DNA from: Luteococcus sp043424415 | Lineage (GTDB): Bacteria; Actinomycetota; Actinomycetes; Propionibacteriales; Propionibacteriaceae | Length of the DNA: 18,604 bases | NCBI RefSeq assembly: GCF_043424415.1 | Contig: NZ_JBHWOO010000016.1 | Coordinates: 1-18,604 of the forward strand | Direction: 5' to 3' | Shown here: piece after piece, positions 1 through 7,322 of the stretch | How positions within the stretch are numbered: the stretch's first letter is position 1 | How the letters are laid out: each line of letters opens with the position of its first letter | Made by a program: the position numbers and the translations under genes | The notes under the pieces: model-generated | Database searches by the model: none | What the model was told of the DNA's origin: nothing | What the model saw: the letters and a program-made list of their open reading frames with translations, nothing else

Positions 1-2085
1 GCCCAGCCCCTGGTCGATGTGCTGGCGGCGTGCGTCCTGTCCGACCGTGACGTCACCGATCTCGGAGTTCCAGATGGTGTTGTTCACCACGCGCACCTTC
101 TCCGCGTCGAACAGGGCGATGCCGCGACGGGTGCCCGAGACGACGTTGTCGGCGACGACGCCCGAGCTGCTCAGCTCGAGCAGCACGCCGGCCCAGCCGG
201 ACTGGTCGGAGTTGACGATCCGGTTGCGGGTGACGGTGATGCCCACGCAGGACTCGTCGGTCCAGATGCCGGTGCTGCGGTAGTTCTCGGAGATGTCGTT
301 GTTGTCGAACAGCACATTGCGCGAGGAGACCACCTTGATGCCGGCCGAGGCCGGCAAGGCGTTGAAGCCCTGGGTGTTGTTCTGGGTGATGACCGAGTTG
401 GTCACCTTGCCGTTGTCGAACATGTTGCCGCCGATGCCGGCCAGGCCGGTGCGACGGATGGTCACGTGGTCGATGTGGCCCGAGCCGTTCTTGCCGTCCG
501 AGGTCATCGTGATGCCGACGCCGGCGACGTCCTCGATGGTGACGTTCTCCACCTTGACGCGCTCACGGGCGTTGAAGACCACGCCCAGGCGCCAGATGGC
601 ATTGGCGTGGCGACGGATGCCGAAGCCACGCAGGGTGACGTCGGGCGAGCCGATGGTGAACTGGCGGTCGCGGTTGCTGGCGCGCAGCTCGTGGCCCGAG
701 GGGTTGGAGCCGATCACCAGCTGCTTGTTGCCGGGGTCGACGGCGAACTGGCCCTCCTTGACGCCCGAGCCCAGCGAGACCTGCTTGAGCTGCTTGCCGT
801 CCAGGAAGACCTGGTCGGGCCAGGCGGCCAGCGGGTTGGCCGGGTCGATGAAGGAGGCGTCGTTGCGGCCCTTGGTGTGCGAGGCGGAGTGGTCCCAGAA
901 GGTGGTCCACGGGGCGCGCCAGGTGGTGCCGGACTGGCTCCAGCCGGTGACCGGGATCGAGCCGTCGAGCCAGACGGCCTCGCCGGCCTGGTTCTGGATG
1001 GTGACCTTCTTGTAGATCTCCACCTCGGGCTGGTTGTAGACGCCGCCACGGATCACGACGGTGCCGCCGGCCGGGGCCGCGACGACGGCGGCCTGGATGT
1101 TGCGCTTCGGGGCGGCCTGGGTGCCGGGATTGGAGTCATTGCCGTTGGTGGCGACGAAGATGGCGCCGGCCGGGTTGGGGTAGCTGGCCTGGCCGACCGG
1201 CACCGAGCCGCGCGAGCCGGTGGCCGCGACGGTGGGTGCGGGTGCCGGTGCCGGGGCGGGACTCTTCGTGGCCGTCGCGGTGGCGGTGGGCGTGGGCTTG
1301 GGGCTGGTGGTGGCGGTGGGTGCCGGGGCGGGCACGCCGGTGCTGTCGGGCACGTCGATGCGCTCCAGCGAGGTGGCGGTGAACTGCTTCACCTGCACGG
1401 GAACGGTGCCGGCGGCGGCAACGACGGCCATGCCGGCCTGGCCTGCGGTGGTGATGCGACGCTCCGAGCTGTCCACGGAGGTCACCTGCGAGCCGGGCTG
1501 CTCGGTGCCGTCGGCCCAGACGGTGCCCTGGATGCGCACCGGGTTGCTGCCGCTGACCACCATGCGCAGGCGCAGGGTGGCGCCGGGGCGGGCCAGGTCA
1601 TTGACCACGGCGCTGCCGGCGATGGCAGTGTCGCCGCCGCCGGTGCGGTCGGCGCTGAGTCCGATGCGGCCATTGCCGTGGATGCGGAACCACATCCGGT
1701 AGCTGCGGTTGGTGCCGACCTCCTCACGGGCGGTCAGCGCCACCATGGTGCTGTCGTCCTTGCCCAGCTGCGGCACGGTGATGGTCTGCTCCACCACGAC
1801 GTCCGCGGAGCCGGGGGCAGGCAGGCTGGCGTCGAGCACCTGGCCGGGCTGGCCGGCGAAGGTGGCCTGGCCGTCGGCCACGCGCACCGTCTCCGGACCC
1901 TTCACGACATTCCATGCCCCGGTGCTGCCGGAGCCCAGGCCGCTGGTGGTGCGGTCGAAGGAGTCGCTGGCCAGGGTGGTGCCCGTCGCGTGTGCGGTCT
2001 GGGGGAGGCAGTACATGGTGGGTAGTGCCACCGTGGTGGCGAGGGCAGCGCCGAGGGCGCCCCGGGTCAGGCGTACAGCCGTCAT
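1..2085 (-). CDS. Secreted right-handed parallel beta-helix protein with N-terminal jelly-roll-like module (3' end outside window)
   Basis: The frame is open for 695 codons from the ATG at 2085 to the window edge, so the C-terminus is missing. A weak GAAAG lies about 9 bases upstream of the ATG. Residues 1-33 look like a Sec signal peptide (basic start, hydrophobic core, AHA cleavage site); Cys26 is not in a lipobox. Residues about 37-245 (starting DSFDRTTSG) resemble the C-terminal module of the two large proteins at 8733-12014 and 12167-17131. A Pro/Ala/Thr/Lys linker (about 250-295) follows. Then comes a DUF1565-like opening (FVATNGNDSNPGTQAAPKR, IQAAV) and many short parallel beta-helix turns rich in V-x-N-N, such as VLFDNNDISEN and VRVVNNTIWNS. 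Known relatives are polysaccharide lyases, epimerases and glycan-binding proteins. Catalytic residues cannot be assigned, so the activity is unknown. It is transcribed divergently from the glycan operon, suggesting a role in modifying or binding that glycan. Confidence 0.88.
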   Translation of the reverse strand, partial: MTAVRLTRGALGAALATTVALPTMYCLPQTAHATGTTLASDSFDRTTSGLGSGSTGAWNVVKGPETVRVADGQATFAGQPGQVLDASLPAPGSADVVVEQTITVPQLGKDDSTMVALTAREEVGTNRSYRMWFRIHGNGRIGLSADRTGGGDTAIAGSAVVNDLARPGATLRLRMVVSGSNPVRIQGTVWADGTEQPGSQVTSVDSSERRITTAGQAGMAVVAAAGTVPVQVKQFTATSLERIDVPDSTGVPAPAPTATTSPKPTPTATATATKSPAPAPAPAPTVAATGSRGSVPVGQASYPNPAGAIFVATNGNDSNPGTQAAPKRNIQAAVVAAPAGGTVVIRGGVYNQPEVEIYKKVTIQNQAGEAVWLDGSIPVTGWSQSGTTWRAPWTTFWDHSASHTKGRNDASFIDPANPLAAWPDQVFLDGKQLKQVSLGSGVKEGQFAVDPGNKQLVIGSNPSGHELRASNRDRQFTIGSPDVTLRGFGIRRHANAIWRLGVVFNARERVKVENVTIEDVAGVGITMTSDGKNGSGHIDHVTIRRTGLAGIGGNMFDNGKVTNSVITQNNTQGFNALPASAGIKVVSSRNVLFDNNDISENYRSTGIWTDESCVGITVTRNRIVNSDQSGWAGVLLELSSSGVVADNVVSGTRRGIALFDAEKVRVVNNTIWNSEIGDVTVGQDARRQHIDQGLG

Positions 2086-2338
2086 GGATGGTCACTTTCG
2101 TGTGGGGTGGAAGGGCCCGCGATCTCATCAGGTTGTGAATTCGCTGAGTCTTTCCCAAGGATACCTCAGGAACTCGCGATTTCTGGTGATCTGCTGGCGA
2201 TTGCTTGCATTGAAGGAATCGCCAACCTTGGACCCAGCTGAAGCCGGGGCGACGCGCACCCTTGAGGGGGGCTATCGTCGATGGGCTGGCTCACAGTGGG
2301 AGCCGGCAGGTGCTTCACGACAACGGGGGAATTCAGCA
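2086..2338. promoter_or_regulatory. Divergent intergenic region with a 30-base inverted repeat
   Basis: This 253-base gap separates the minus-strand beta-helix gene from the plus-strand operon, so it should carry promoters for both. Its middle (about 2130-2230) is clearly more AT-rich than the flanking genes. Arms TGGCGATT (2195-2202) and AATCGCCA (2217-2224) form a perfect 8-base inverted repeat around a 14-base spacer, an operator-like arrangement. On the minus strand TATCCT (about 2158-2163) is a possible -10 box, but no convincing -35 box stands 17 bases upstream. No clear sigma-70 promoter is visible for the operon. Promoter placement is inference; the inverted repeat is seen directly. 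Confidence 0.5.
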
Positions 2339-2761
2339 GTGCGCAAGGGATATGTGATCTCCACCTTCGACATGGTCAATGTCGCCGACCTGGACCTGCT
2401 CGACCAGGTCCAGCAGGCCTGCGACGAGGTGACCGTCGTGGTGCTCGGCGACGACTACGCCGAGCGACTGCACGGCCGCGCTCCAGTGATCCCCGAGGAC
2501 GAGCGGCACGGGCTGGTGTCGGCACTGCGCTCCACCGACGAGGTGGTCCTGTGCCAGCAGGAGGACCAGCTGCCCCGCCGTGGTGGACCGGACGCCACCC
2601 TCTACAGTGACGAGCAGGCCCTGGTCGGGAAGGTCGATGTGGTGCTCACTCCCACCCGACGCTCCGCCAGCAGCCAGCTGCGCAATGCCCTGAACCACCA
2701 GGCCCTGAACCACCAGGCCCACACCACCAGCCGCTCCAACGACGAGGACCTCTCGGCATGA
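2339..2761 (+). CDS. Cytidylyltransferase-like protein lacking the HxGH motif (probable pseudoenzyme)
   Basis: This 140-residue protein starts at GTG 2339, eight bases after GGGGGA (2325-2330). That start is needed to include the first beta strand, GYVISTFD. The order of elements follows glycerol-3-phosphate cytidylyltransferase-like proteins: G-T-F-D region, VTVVVLGDD, PVIPEDERHGLVSALRSTDEVVL, then ASSQLRNAL near where the SSTxLR motif normally sits. The catalytic HxGH that should follow TFDxx is NVAD (residues 14-17), and the KGDDW segment of the intact neighbour is missing. Nucleotidyl transfer is therefore unlikely, unless the family uses other residues. It overlaps the next gene by ATGA and lies two genes before an intact nucleotidyltransferase. 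A regulatory or partner-subunit role is inference. The C-terminus carries a short ALNHQ repeat and a polar tail. Confidence 0.75.
   Translation: MRKGYVISTFDMVNVADLDLLDQVQQACDEVTVVVLGDDYAERLHGRAPVIPEDERHGLVSALRSTDEVVLCQQEDQLPRRGGPDATLYSDEQALVGKVDVVLTPTRRSASSQLRNALNHQALNHQAHTTSRSNDEDLSA
2687..2716 (+). repeat. 15-base direct tandem repeat, two copies
   Basis: The unit GCCCTGAACCACCAG occurs twice in a row (2687-2701 and 2702-2716) and adds the five residues ALNHQ twice near the C-terminus of the HxGH-less cytidylyltransferase-like gene. It is in frame and leaves the reading frame intact, as expected of a slippage duplication in a tolerant tail. Confidence 0.85.
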
Positions 2762-3519
2762 GTGACAAGAGTTTCGGCAATTCCCTACGCCAGCTCAAGC
2801 AGGCCCAGAAGAGCAATACCGGCGCCCCGCTCTACTCGGTGCTGGTGAACCGGCCGATGGGCCGTGTCTTCGCCGCCCTGGCCCACCAGCTCAACATGGA
2901 CCCCAACCAGGTGACGGCCGTCAGCGCCCTGTTCACCTTCACCGGGGTCGGCCTGCTCTTCTTCTGTGCCCCCACCTGGCCCGTCGCCATCGCCGTGGGC
3001 CTGTGCCTGGTGGTCGGCTACGGCCTGGACGCCGCCGACGGCCAGCTCGCCCGCCTGCGCGGCGGCGGCAGCCTGCTGGGGGAGTGGCTGGACCACACCA
3101 TCGACTCCTTCAAGATCGCCACCCTGCACCTGGCCGTGCTCGTGATGGCCTTCCGCCACTACCACTCGCACGAGTGGCTGCTGGTGCCGTTGGCCTTCGG
3201 CGCGGTCTACACCATCCACTTCTTCGGCATGCTGCTCACCGACCTGCTGACCCGCGTGCACCACGCCGGCCGCGGCGAGAAGCTGCCCCCCAAGGGCAAG
3301 GGCTCCACCGTCATGTCGCTGGCCAAGGTGCCCACCGACTTCGGCCTGCTGGCGCTGAGCTTCTTCCTGATCGCCTGGCCGCTGGGCTTCAAGGTGCTCT
3401 ACACCTTCATGTTCGTGTGCACCACGCTCTACACCGTGATGGTGCTGGTGCGCTGGGGCCAGCGGATCAACGCCCTCGACGCGCGCGCCCGCGCCGACCG
3501 CCAAGCGGGCCTGCGATGA
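2758..3519 (+). CDS. CDP-alcohol phosphatidyltransferase family membrane protein
   Basis: The protein has 253 residues and starts at ATG 2758, nine bases after GAGGA, overlapping the previous stop as ATGA. It carries the complete family signature: D91-x2-D94-G95-x2-A98-R99-x8-G108-x3-D112-x3-D116, whose acidic residues bind divalent metal and CDP. Before it lies NRPMGRVFAALAHQL and the PNQVT motif (49-53) typical of the family. Hydrophobic spans at about 55-90, 125-165 and 190-235 indicate a multi-pass membrane protein. Family members move a phospho-alcohol from a CDP-alcohol to another alcohol, as in phospholipid or phosphoinositol synthesis. Its place between two nucleotidyltransferase-like genes and upstream of glycosyltransferases suggests its donor is made by the cluster. 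The actual alcohol cannot be read from the sequence. Confidence 0.93.
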   Translation: MSDKSFGNSLRQLKQAQKSNTGAPLYSVLVNRPMGRVFAALAHQLNMDPNQVTAVSALFTFTGVGLLFFCAPTWPVAIAVGLCLVVGYGLDAADGQLARLRGGGSLLGEWLDHTIDSFKIATLHLAVLVMAFRHYHSHEWLLVPLAFGAVYTIHFFGMLLTDLLTRVHHAGRGEKLPPKGKGSTVMSLAKVPTDFGLLALSFFLIAWPLGFKVLYTFMFVCTTLYTVMVLVRWGQRINALDARARADRQAGLR

Positions 3520-4010
3520 GCAAGCCGGTCAACCCGATCGTCCCCGAGGTGGGACGCATCCCCGACGCCGTCGTGCCGCAGCACCTGGTGGACCCCACCA
3601 AGGGTGTCATCGGCTACGTACCCGGCGCCTGGGACATGTTCCACATCGGTCATCTCAACATCCTGCGCCGCTCCCGGCCGCACTGTGACCATCTGATCGT
3701 CGGCTGCGTCTCCGACGAGGCGCTGGAGCGCACCAAGGGCAAGCGCCCGATCGTCACGCTCAGCGAACGCATCGAGATCCTCCAGGCCATTGGCATCGTC
3801 GACGAGGTCGTCATCGACGAGGGCAGCAAGGTCGAGGTCTGGCACCGGCACCCCTTCGACGTCCTGTTCAAGGGCGACGACTGGCTGGGCACCCCGAAGG
3901 GCGACAAGCTCGAGAAGGACATGGCCAGTGTGGGCGTGCGCGTCCACTACTTCCCCTACACCGCACACACCTCCAGCACCGCCCTGCGCGCGATCATCGC
4001 CGATCGCTGA
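3516..4010 (+). CDS. Nucleotidyltransferase of the cytidylyltransferase (TagD-like) family, intact HxGH
   Basis: The protein has 164 residues; ATG 3516 overlaps the previous stop by four bases. After a roughly 30-residue N-terminal extension comes GYVPGAWDMFHIGHLNIL, with HIGH at 43-46, the catalytic nucleotide-binding motif. It is followed by DHLIVGCVSDEAL, the KGKRPIVTLSERIEIL segment (74-89), DEVVI, FDVLFKGDDW (114-123) and the SSTALR motif (153-158). All expected elements of a glycerol-phosphate or related CTP/ATP:phosphate nucleotidyltransferase are present. It probably activates a phosphorylated alcohol or sugar to a CDP- (or ADP-) form for the adjacent CDP-alcohol phosphatidyltransferase. 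The substrate is not determinable; CDP-glycerol-like is the simplest guess. The next gene starts 20 bases after its stop. Confidence 0.9.
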   Translation: MSKPVNPIVPEVGRIPDAVVPQHLVDPTKGVIGYVPGAWDMFHIGHLNILRRSRPHCDHLIVGCVSDEALERTKGKRPIVTLSERIEILQAIGIVDEVVIDEGSKVEVWHRHPFDVLFKGDDWLGTPKGDKLEKDMASVGVRVHYFPYTAHTSSTALRAIIADR

Positions 4011-4030
4011 CCCACGAAAGGCCCCAAGAA

Positions 4031-5176
4031 ATGCGCATCGCACTCGTCGGAACCCGCGGCGTCCCCGCCCGCTACGGGGGTTTCGAGACCGCCATCGAGG
4101 AGATCGGTGCCCGACTGGCCGATGCCGGGCACCACATCACCGTCTTCTGCCGCACCCCCGAGGGCGTCGAGCAGCTCGAGGCCCACAAGGGCATGCATCT
4201 GGTGCACCTGCCCGCGCTGCAGAAGCGCTCCCTGGAGACCCTGTCGCACACCGCGCTGAGCGTGGTCGACTCCCACCTCAAGGGCGTCGACGCGGCGATC
4301 GTCTTCAATGCCGCCAATGCCCCCTTCCTGCCCGTCATCCGGGCGCGTCGCATCCCCGTCGCCACGCACGTCGACGGCCTGGAGTGGCGCCGCGGCAAGT
4401 GGTCGGGCACCGGCCAGCAGTACTACCGCTTCAGCGAGCAGCTGGCGGTGCGCTGGAGCGATGCCCTGATCGCCGACGCCCAGGGCATCGCCGACTACTA
4501 CACCGAGGAATTCCACGCGCCCACGCGCCTGATCGCCTACGGTGCGCCGATCCTGCACGACCTGCCCACCGCCAAGCTCGAGCCGCTGGGCCTGGAACCG
4601 CAGCAGTTCCATTTGGCAGTGGCCCGCTTCGAGCCCGAGAACCACATCCTCGAGATCGTCCAGGGCTATGTGGCCAGCAAGGCGAAGCACCCGCTGGTGG
4701 TGGTCGGCTCGGCCCCCTACTCCGACGAGTACACCGCACGGATCACCGCTGCCGCCGACGAGCGGGTCAAGCTGCTCGGCGGCCTGTGGGACCAGGACCA
4801 GCTGGACCAGCTCTACGCCCACTCCCTGACCTACCTGCACGGCCACTCGGTGGGCGGCACCAACCCGTCGCTGCTGCGCGCCGGCGGTGCCGGTGCCTTC
4901 ACCGTCGCTTGGGACGTCGACTTCAACCGCGAGGTGGTGCTCGGCACCGGCGAGTACTTCTCCACCCCCGAGCAGCTGGCCACGATCCTGGAGCAGGTGG
5001 AGGGCGAGCCCGAGCGCACCCGCCAGCGAGGACTGGAGCTGCAGGCCTCGATGCACCGCTACGACTGGGACCAGGTGGCCCGCGACTACGAGACGCTGTG
5101 CCGCGACCTCGCCGAGCGCAACTACCCGAACAAGCGACCCAGTGGCCGCCGCCACCCGAGCCGCTGGAGCCGTTGA
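4031..5176 (+). CDS. GT4-type glycosyltransferase with DUF1972 N-terminal domain
   Basis: This 381-residue protein starts at ATG 4031, nine bases after GAAAGG (4016-4021). The N-terminus MRIALVGTRGVPARYGGFE followed by TAIEEIGARLADAGHHITVFCR is the hallmark of DUF1972 proteins, the donor-side Rossmann half of rhamnosyltransferase-like GT4 enzymes. The second half has VARFEPENHILEIVQGY, HPLVVVGSAPYSDEY, the KLLGGLWDQDQLDQLYAHS segment and the GHSVGGTNPSLLRAGGAGA and FNREVV motifs, typical of the nucleotide-sugar site. It has no signal peptide or membrane span, so it should act on the cytoplasmic face. It probably adds a sugar early in assembly of the repeat unit or lipid-linked glycan; donor and acceptor are unknown. 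Only one base separates its stop from the next start, so translation is likely coupled. Confidence 0.92.
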   Translation: MRIALVGTRGVPARYGGFETAIEEIGARLADAGHHITVFCRTPEGVEQLEAHKGMHLVHLPALQKRSLETLSHTALSVVDSHLKGVDAAIVFNAANAPFLPVIRARRIPVATHVDGLEWRRGKWSGTGQQYYRFSEQLAVRWSDALIADAQGIADYYTEEFHAPTRLIAYGAPILHDLPTAKLEPLGLEPQQFHLAVARFEPENHILEIVQGYVASKAKHPLVVVGSAPYSDEYTARITAAADERVKLLGGLWDQDQLDQLYAHSLTYLHGHSVGGTNPSLLRAGGAGAFTVAWDVDFNREVVLGTGEYFSTPEQLATILEQVEGEPERTRQRGLELQASMHRYDWDQVARDYETLCRDLAERNYPNKRPSGRRHPSRWSR

Positions 5177-5177
5177 C

Positions 5178-7322
5178 ATGCACACCCACACGAAGCCCAG
5201 CACCGGCCACCTGGCCGTCGTGCTGGTGAACTACGCCTCGCATGCCCTGCTGGAGCGCAACCTCGACCCCTCGCTCGGCGAGCACGGCATCAGCGTGGTC
5301 GTCGTCGACAACTTCTCCAGCGACGCCGAGCAGCAGGCCGTGCGCGAGCTGGCCGCCGACCGCGGCTGGGAGCTGGTGGCCAGCCCCACCAATGTCGGCT
5401 TCGGCGACGGCGTGAACCTGGGCGTCACACGGGCCCGCGAGCTGGGCTGCACCAGCGTCGTGCTGCTCAACCCCGACGCCGTGGTCACCATCCCGGTGCT
5501 GCAGGAGCTGCACCGCAGCGTCGAGGCCGACCCCGCCGCCCTGGTCTGCCCGCGGATGAACCGCTCCGACGGCCGCCACTACTTCCGCGGTTCCCGCCTG
5601 GACTACACCACCGGACACCTCAAGGGCGGCTGGCCCGACGACGGCACCGAGGACGCCGAGGGCCGCTGGAAGCCGTGGCTCACTGCTGCCTGCCTGGCCA
5701 TCCACCTGAGCGCCTGGGAGCGCATCGGCGGCTTCAGCGAGGGCTACTTCCTGTACTGGGAGGACGTCGACCTCACCCGTCGCGCCGCCGAGGCGGGCCT
5801 GCACCTGGTGCTGCGCCAGGACCTGGTGGCCGTGCACGACGAGGGCGGCACCCAGGAGCGCACCGACAGCCGTGCCCTGTCCGACACCTACTACTACTGG
5901 AATGCCCGCAACCGGCTGCTCTTCGCCAGCCGCCACCTCGGCCGCGCCGACCTGGCGCGCTGGATCGTGCGCACCCCGGCCGAGAGCTGGGAGATCCTGA
6001 TGCGCGGCGGCAAGCGACAGCTGCTGCACTCCCGCAGCCCGCTGGTGGCCACCGCGAAGGGCTCGGCCGCCGGCCTGGGCCTGGCGCTCAAGGCCCTGGT
6101 GACCGGCCCCGGACGCGACGCGACCACGGCACCGGCCGCTCCGCGACGTGCCAGCTGCCAGGCCGCCGGCCAGGGCGTGGACAGCGTCCTGGTGGCGCAC
6201 CCCTCGCCCGACCTCTACGGCTCCGACCGCGTCATGCTCGAGACCGTCTCCGGCCTGGTCGAGTCCGGCTCCCGCGTCACCGTCGCCCTGCCCGGCGACG
6301 GCCCGCTGGTGCCCGAGCTGACGGCCCGCGGTGCCGAGGTGGTCTTCGTCGAGATGCCGGTGCTGCGCAAGAGCGCACTCAAGCCGCGCGGATTCGTCGA
6401 ACTGGTGGGCTGCGCCCTGCGCACCCTGCCGCAGCAGCTCGCCCTGGTGCGGCGCGTCGAGGCCGATGCCGTGCTGGTCAACACCGTCACCATCCCGATG
6501 TGGGGCCTGGTGGGTCGCCTGGCCGGCCGCTCCGTGGTCGTGCACGTCCACGAGGCCGAGGGCTCGGCCTCGATGCTGGTCAAGCGGGTGCTCTACGCGC
6601 CGCTCTTCCTGGCCCACCACCTGGTGCTCAACTCCACCTTCGCCGAGCAGGTGCTCACCAGCGCCTACCCGTCGCTGGGCCGCCGCTCGACGGTGGTCTA
6701 CAACGGCGTGCCCGGGCCCGCCGAGGTGGAGCCGCTGCGGGCAGAACCCGTGCCGGTCAACCTGCTGTTCATCGGCCGCCTGTCGCCGCGCAAGGGCCCC
6801 GACGTGGCCGTCGACGCCCTGGCCGAGCTGACCCGTCGCGGGATCGACGCCCGCCTGGGCCTTCTGGGCGCGGTCTTCCCCGGCTACGAGTGGTTCGAGG
6901 AGGAGTTGCACGAGCAGGTCGAGCGCCTCGGTCTGGCCGACCGGGTCGACTTCCTGGGCTTCCGTCCCACGGTGTGGCCCACCATGGCCGAGCACGACAT
7001 CGTGCTGGTGCCCTCGGTGGCCGACGAGCCCTTCGGCAACACCGCCGTCGAGGCGATCCTGGCCGGACGTGCGCTGGTGGTCAGCGACACCTCAGGCCTG
7101 CGCGAGGCCTCCAGCGGCTTCGAGGCGGTCCGTCGCGTCGAGGCAGGCAGCCCGTCGGCGATCGCCGACGGTGTGGCCAGCCTGGTCGAGGACTGGGCCC
7201 TGGTGTGCGAGCAGGTGGTGGCCGACAGGGCCAGTGCGATGCGTCGCTACGGCCCCGAGGTCTACCGGGCAGCCATCGTCGCCGAGGTGGAGCGCGCGGT
7301 GCTCGGGCGCAGCAATGCATGA
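5178..7322 (+). CDS. Bifunctional GT2-GT4 glycosyltransferase fusion
   Basis: The protein has 714 residues from ATG 5178, eight bases after GGAG (5166-5169). Residues about 10-310 are a GT2 domain of the rhamnosyltransferase kind: VVLVNYASHALLERNL, VVVVDNFSSD, NVGFGDGVNLGV, LLNPDAVV (NPD 98-100 in the DxD position), and YWEDVDLTRRAAEAG near 193-207 supplying the acidic catalytic-loop residues. An Ala/Pro/Thr-rich linker (about 310-333) leads to a GT4 domain (about 334-705) with VAHPSPDLYGSDRVMLETV, VVYNGVPGP, LLFIGRLSPRKGPDVAVDAL and EPFGNTAVEAILAG (E-x7-E near 617-625). Both halves keep their key motifs, so two successive sugar additions by one polypeptide are likely. No membrane segment is evident. 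It overlaps the acyltransferase gene by ATGA. Sugars are not identifiable. Confidence 0.92.
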   Translation: MHTHTKPSTGHLAVVLVNYASHALLERNLDPSLGEHGISVVVVDNFSSDAEQQAVRELAADRGWELVASPTNVGFGDGVNLGVTRARELGCTSVVLLNPDAVVTIPVLQELHRSVEADPAALVCPRMNRSDGRHYFRGSRLDYTTGHLKGGWPDDGTEDAEGRWKPWLTAACLAIHLSAWERIGGFSEGYFLYWEDVDLTRRAAEAGLHLVLRQDLVAVHDEGGTQERTDSRALSDTYYYWNARNRLLFASRHLGRADLARWIVRTPAESWEILMRGGKRQLLHSRSPLVATAKGSAAGLGLALKALVTGPGRDATTAPAAPRRASCQAAGQGVDSVLVAHPSPDLYGSDRVMLETVSGLVESGSRVTVALPGDGPLVPELTARGAEVVFVEMPVLRKSALKPRGFVELVGCALRTLPQQLALVRRVEADAVLVNTVTIPMWGLVGRLAGRSVVVHVHEAEGSASMLVKRVLYAPLFLAHHLVLNSTFAEQVLTSAYPSLGRRSTVVYNGVPGPAEVEPLRAEPVPVNLLFIGRLSPRKGPDVAVDALAELTRRGIDARLGLLGAVFPGYEWFEEELHEQVERLGLADRVDFLGFRPTVWPTMAEHDIVLVPSVADEPFGNTAVEAILAGRALVVSDTSGLREASSGFEAVRRVEAGSPSAIADGVASLVEDWALVCEQVVADRASAMRRYGPEVYRAAIVAEVERAVLGRSNA

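Noticed and set aside
19..2025. A 668-codon plus-strand open frame at the left edge
   Set aside because: It is the antisense shadow of the beta-helix gene, whose minus-strand frame shows signal peptide, DUF1565-like start and beta-helix turns.
2339..2761. Calling the HxGH-less cytidylyltransferase-like gene a pseudogene
   Set aside because: Its frame is intact, its ribosome site good, its codon use normal and its stop overlaps the next start. Loss of the motif looks like changed function rather than decay.
4923..6995. A 690-codon minus-strand open frame
   Set aside because: It is the antisense shadow of the GT2-GT4 fusion, with a Gly/Ala/Val/His-rich product and no recognisable domain.
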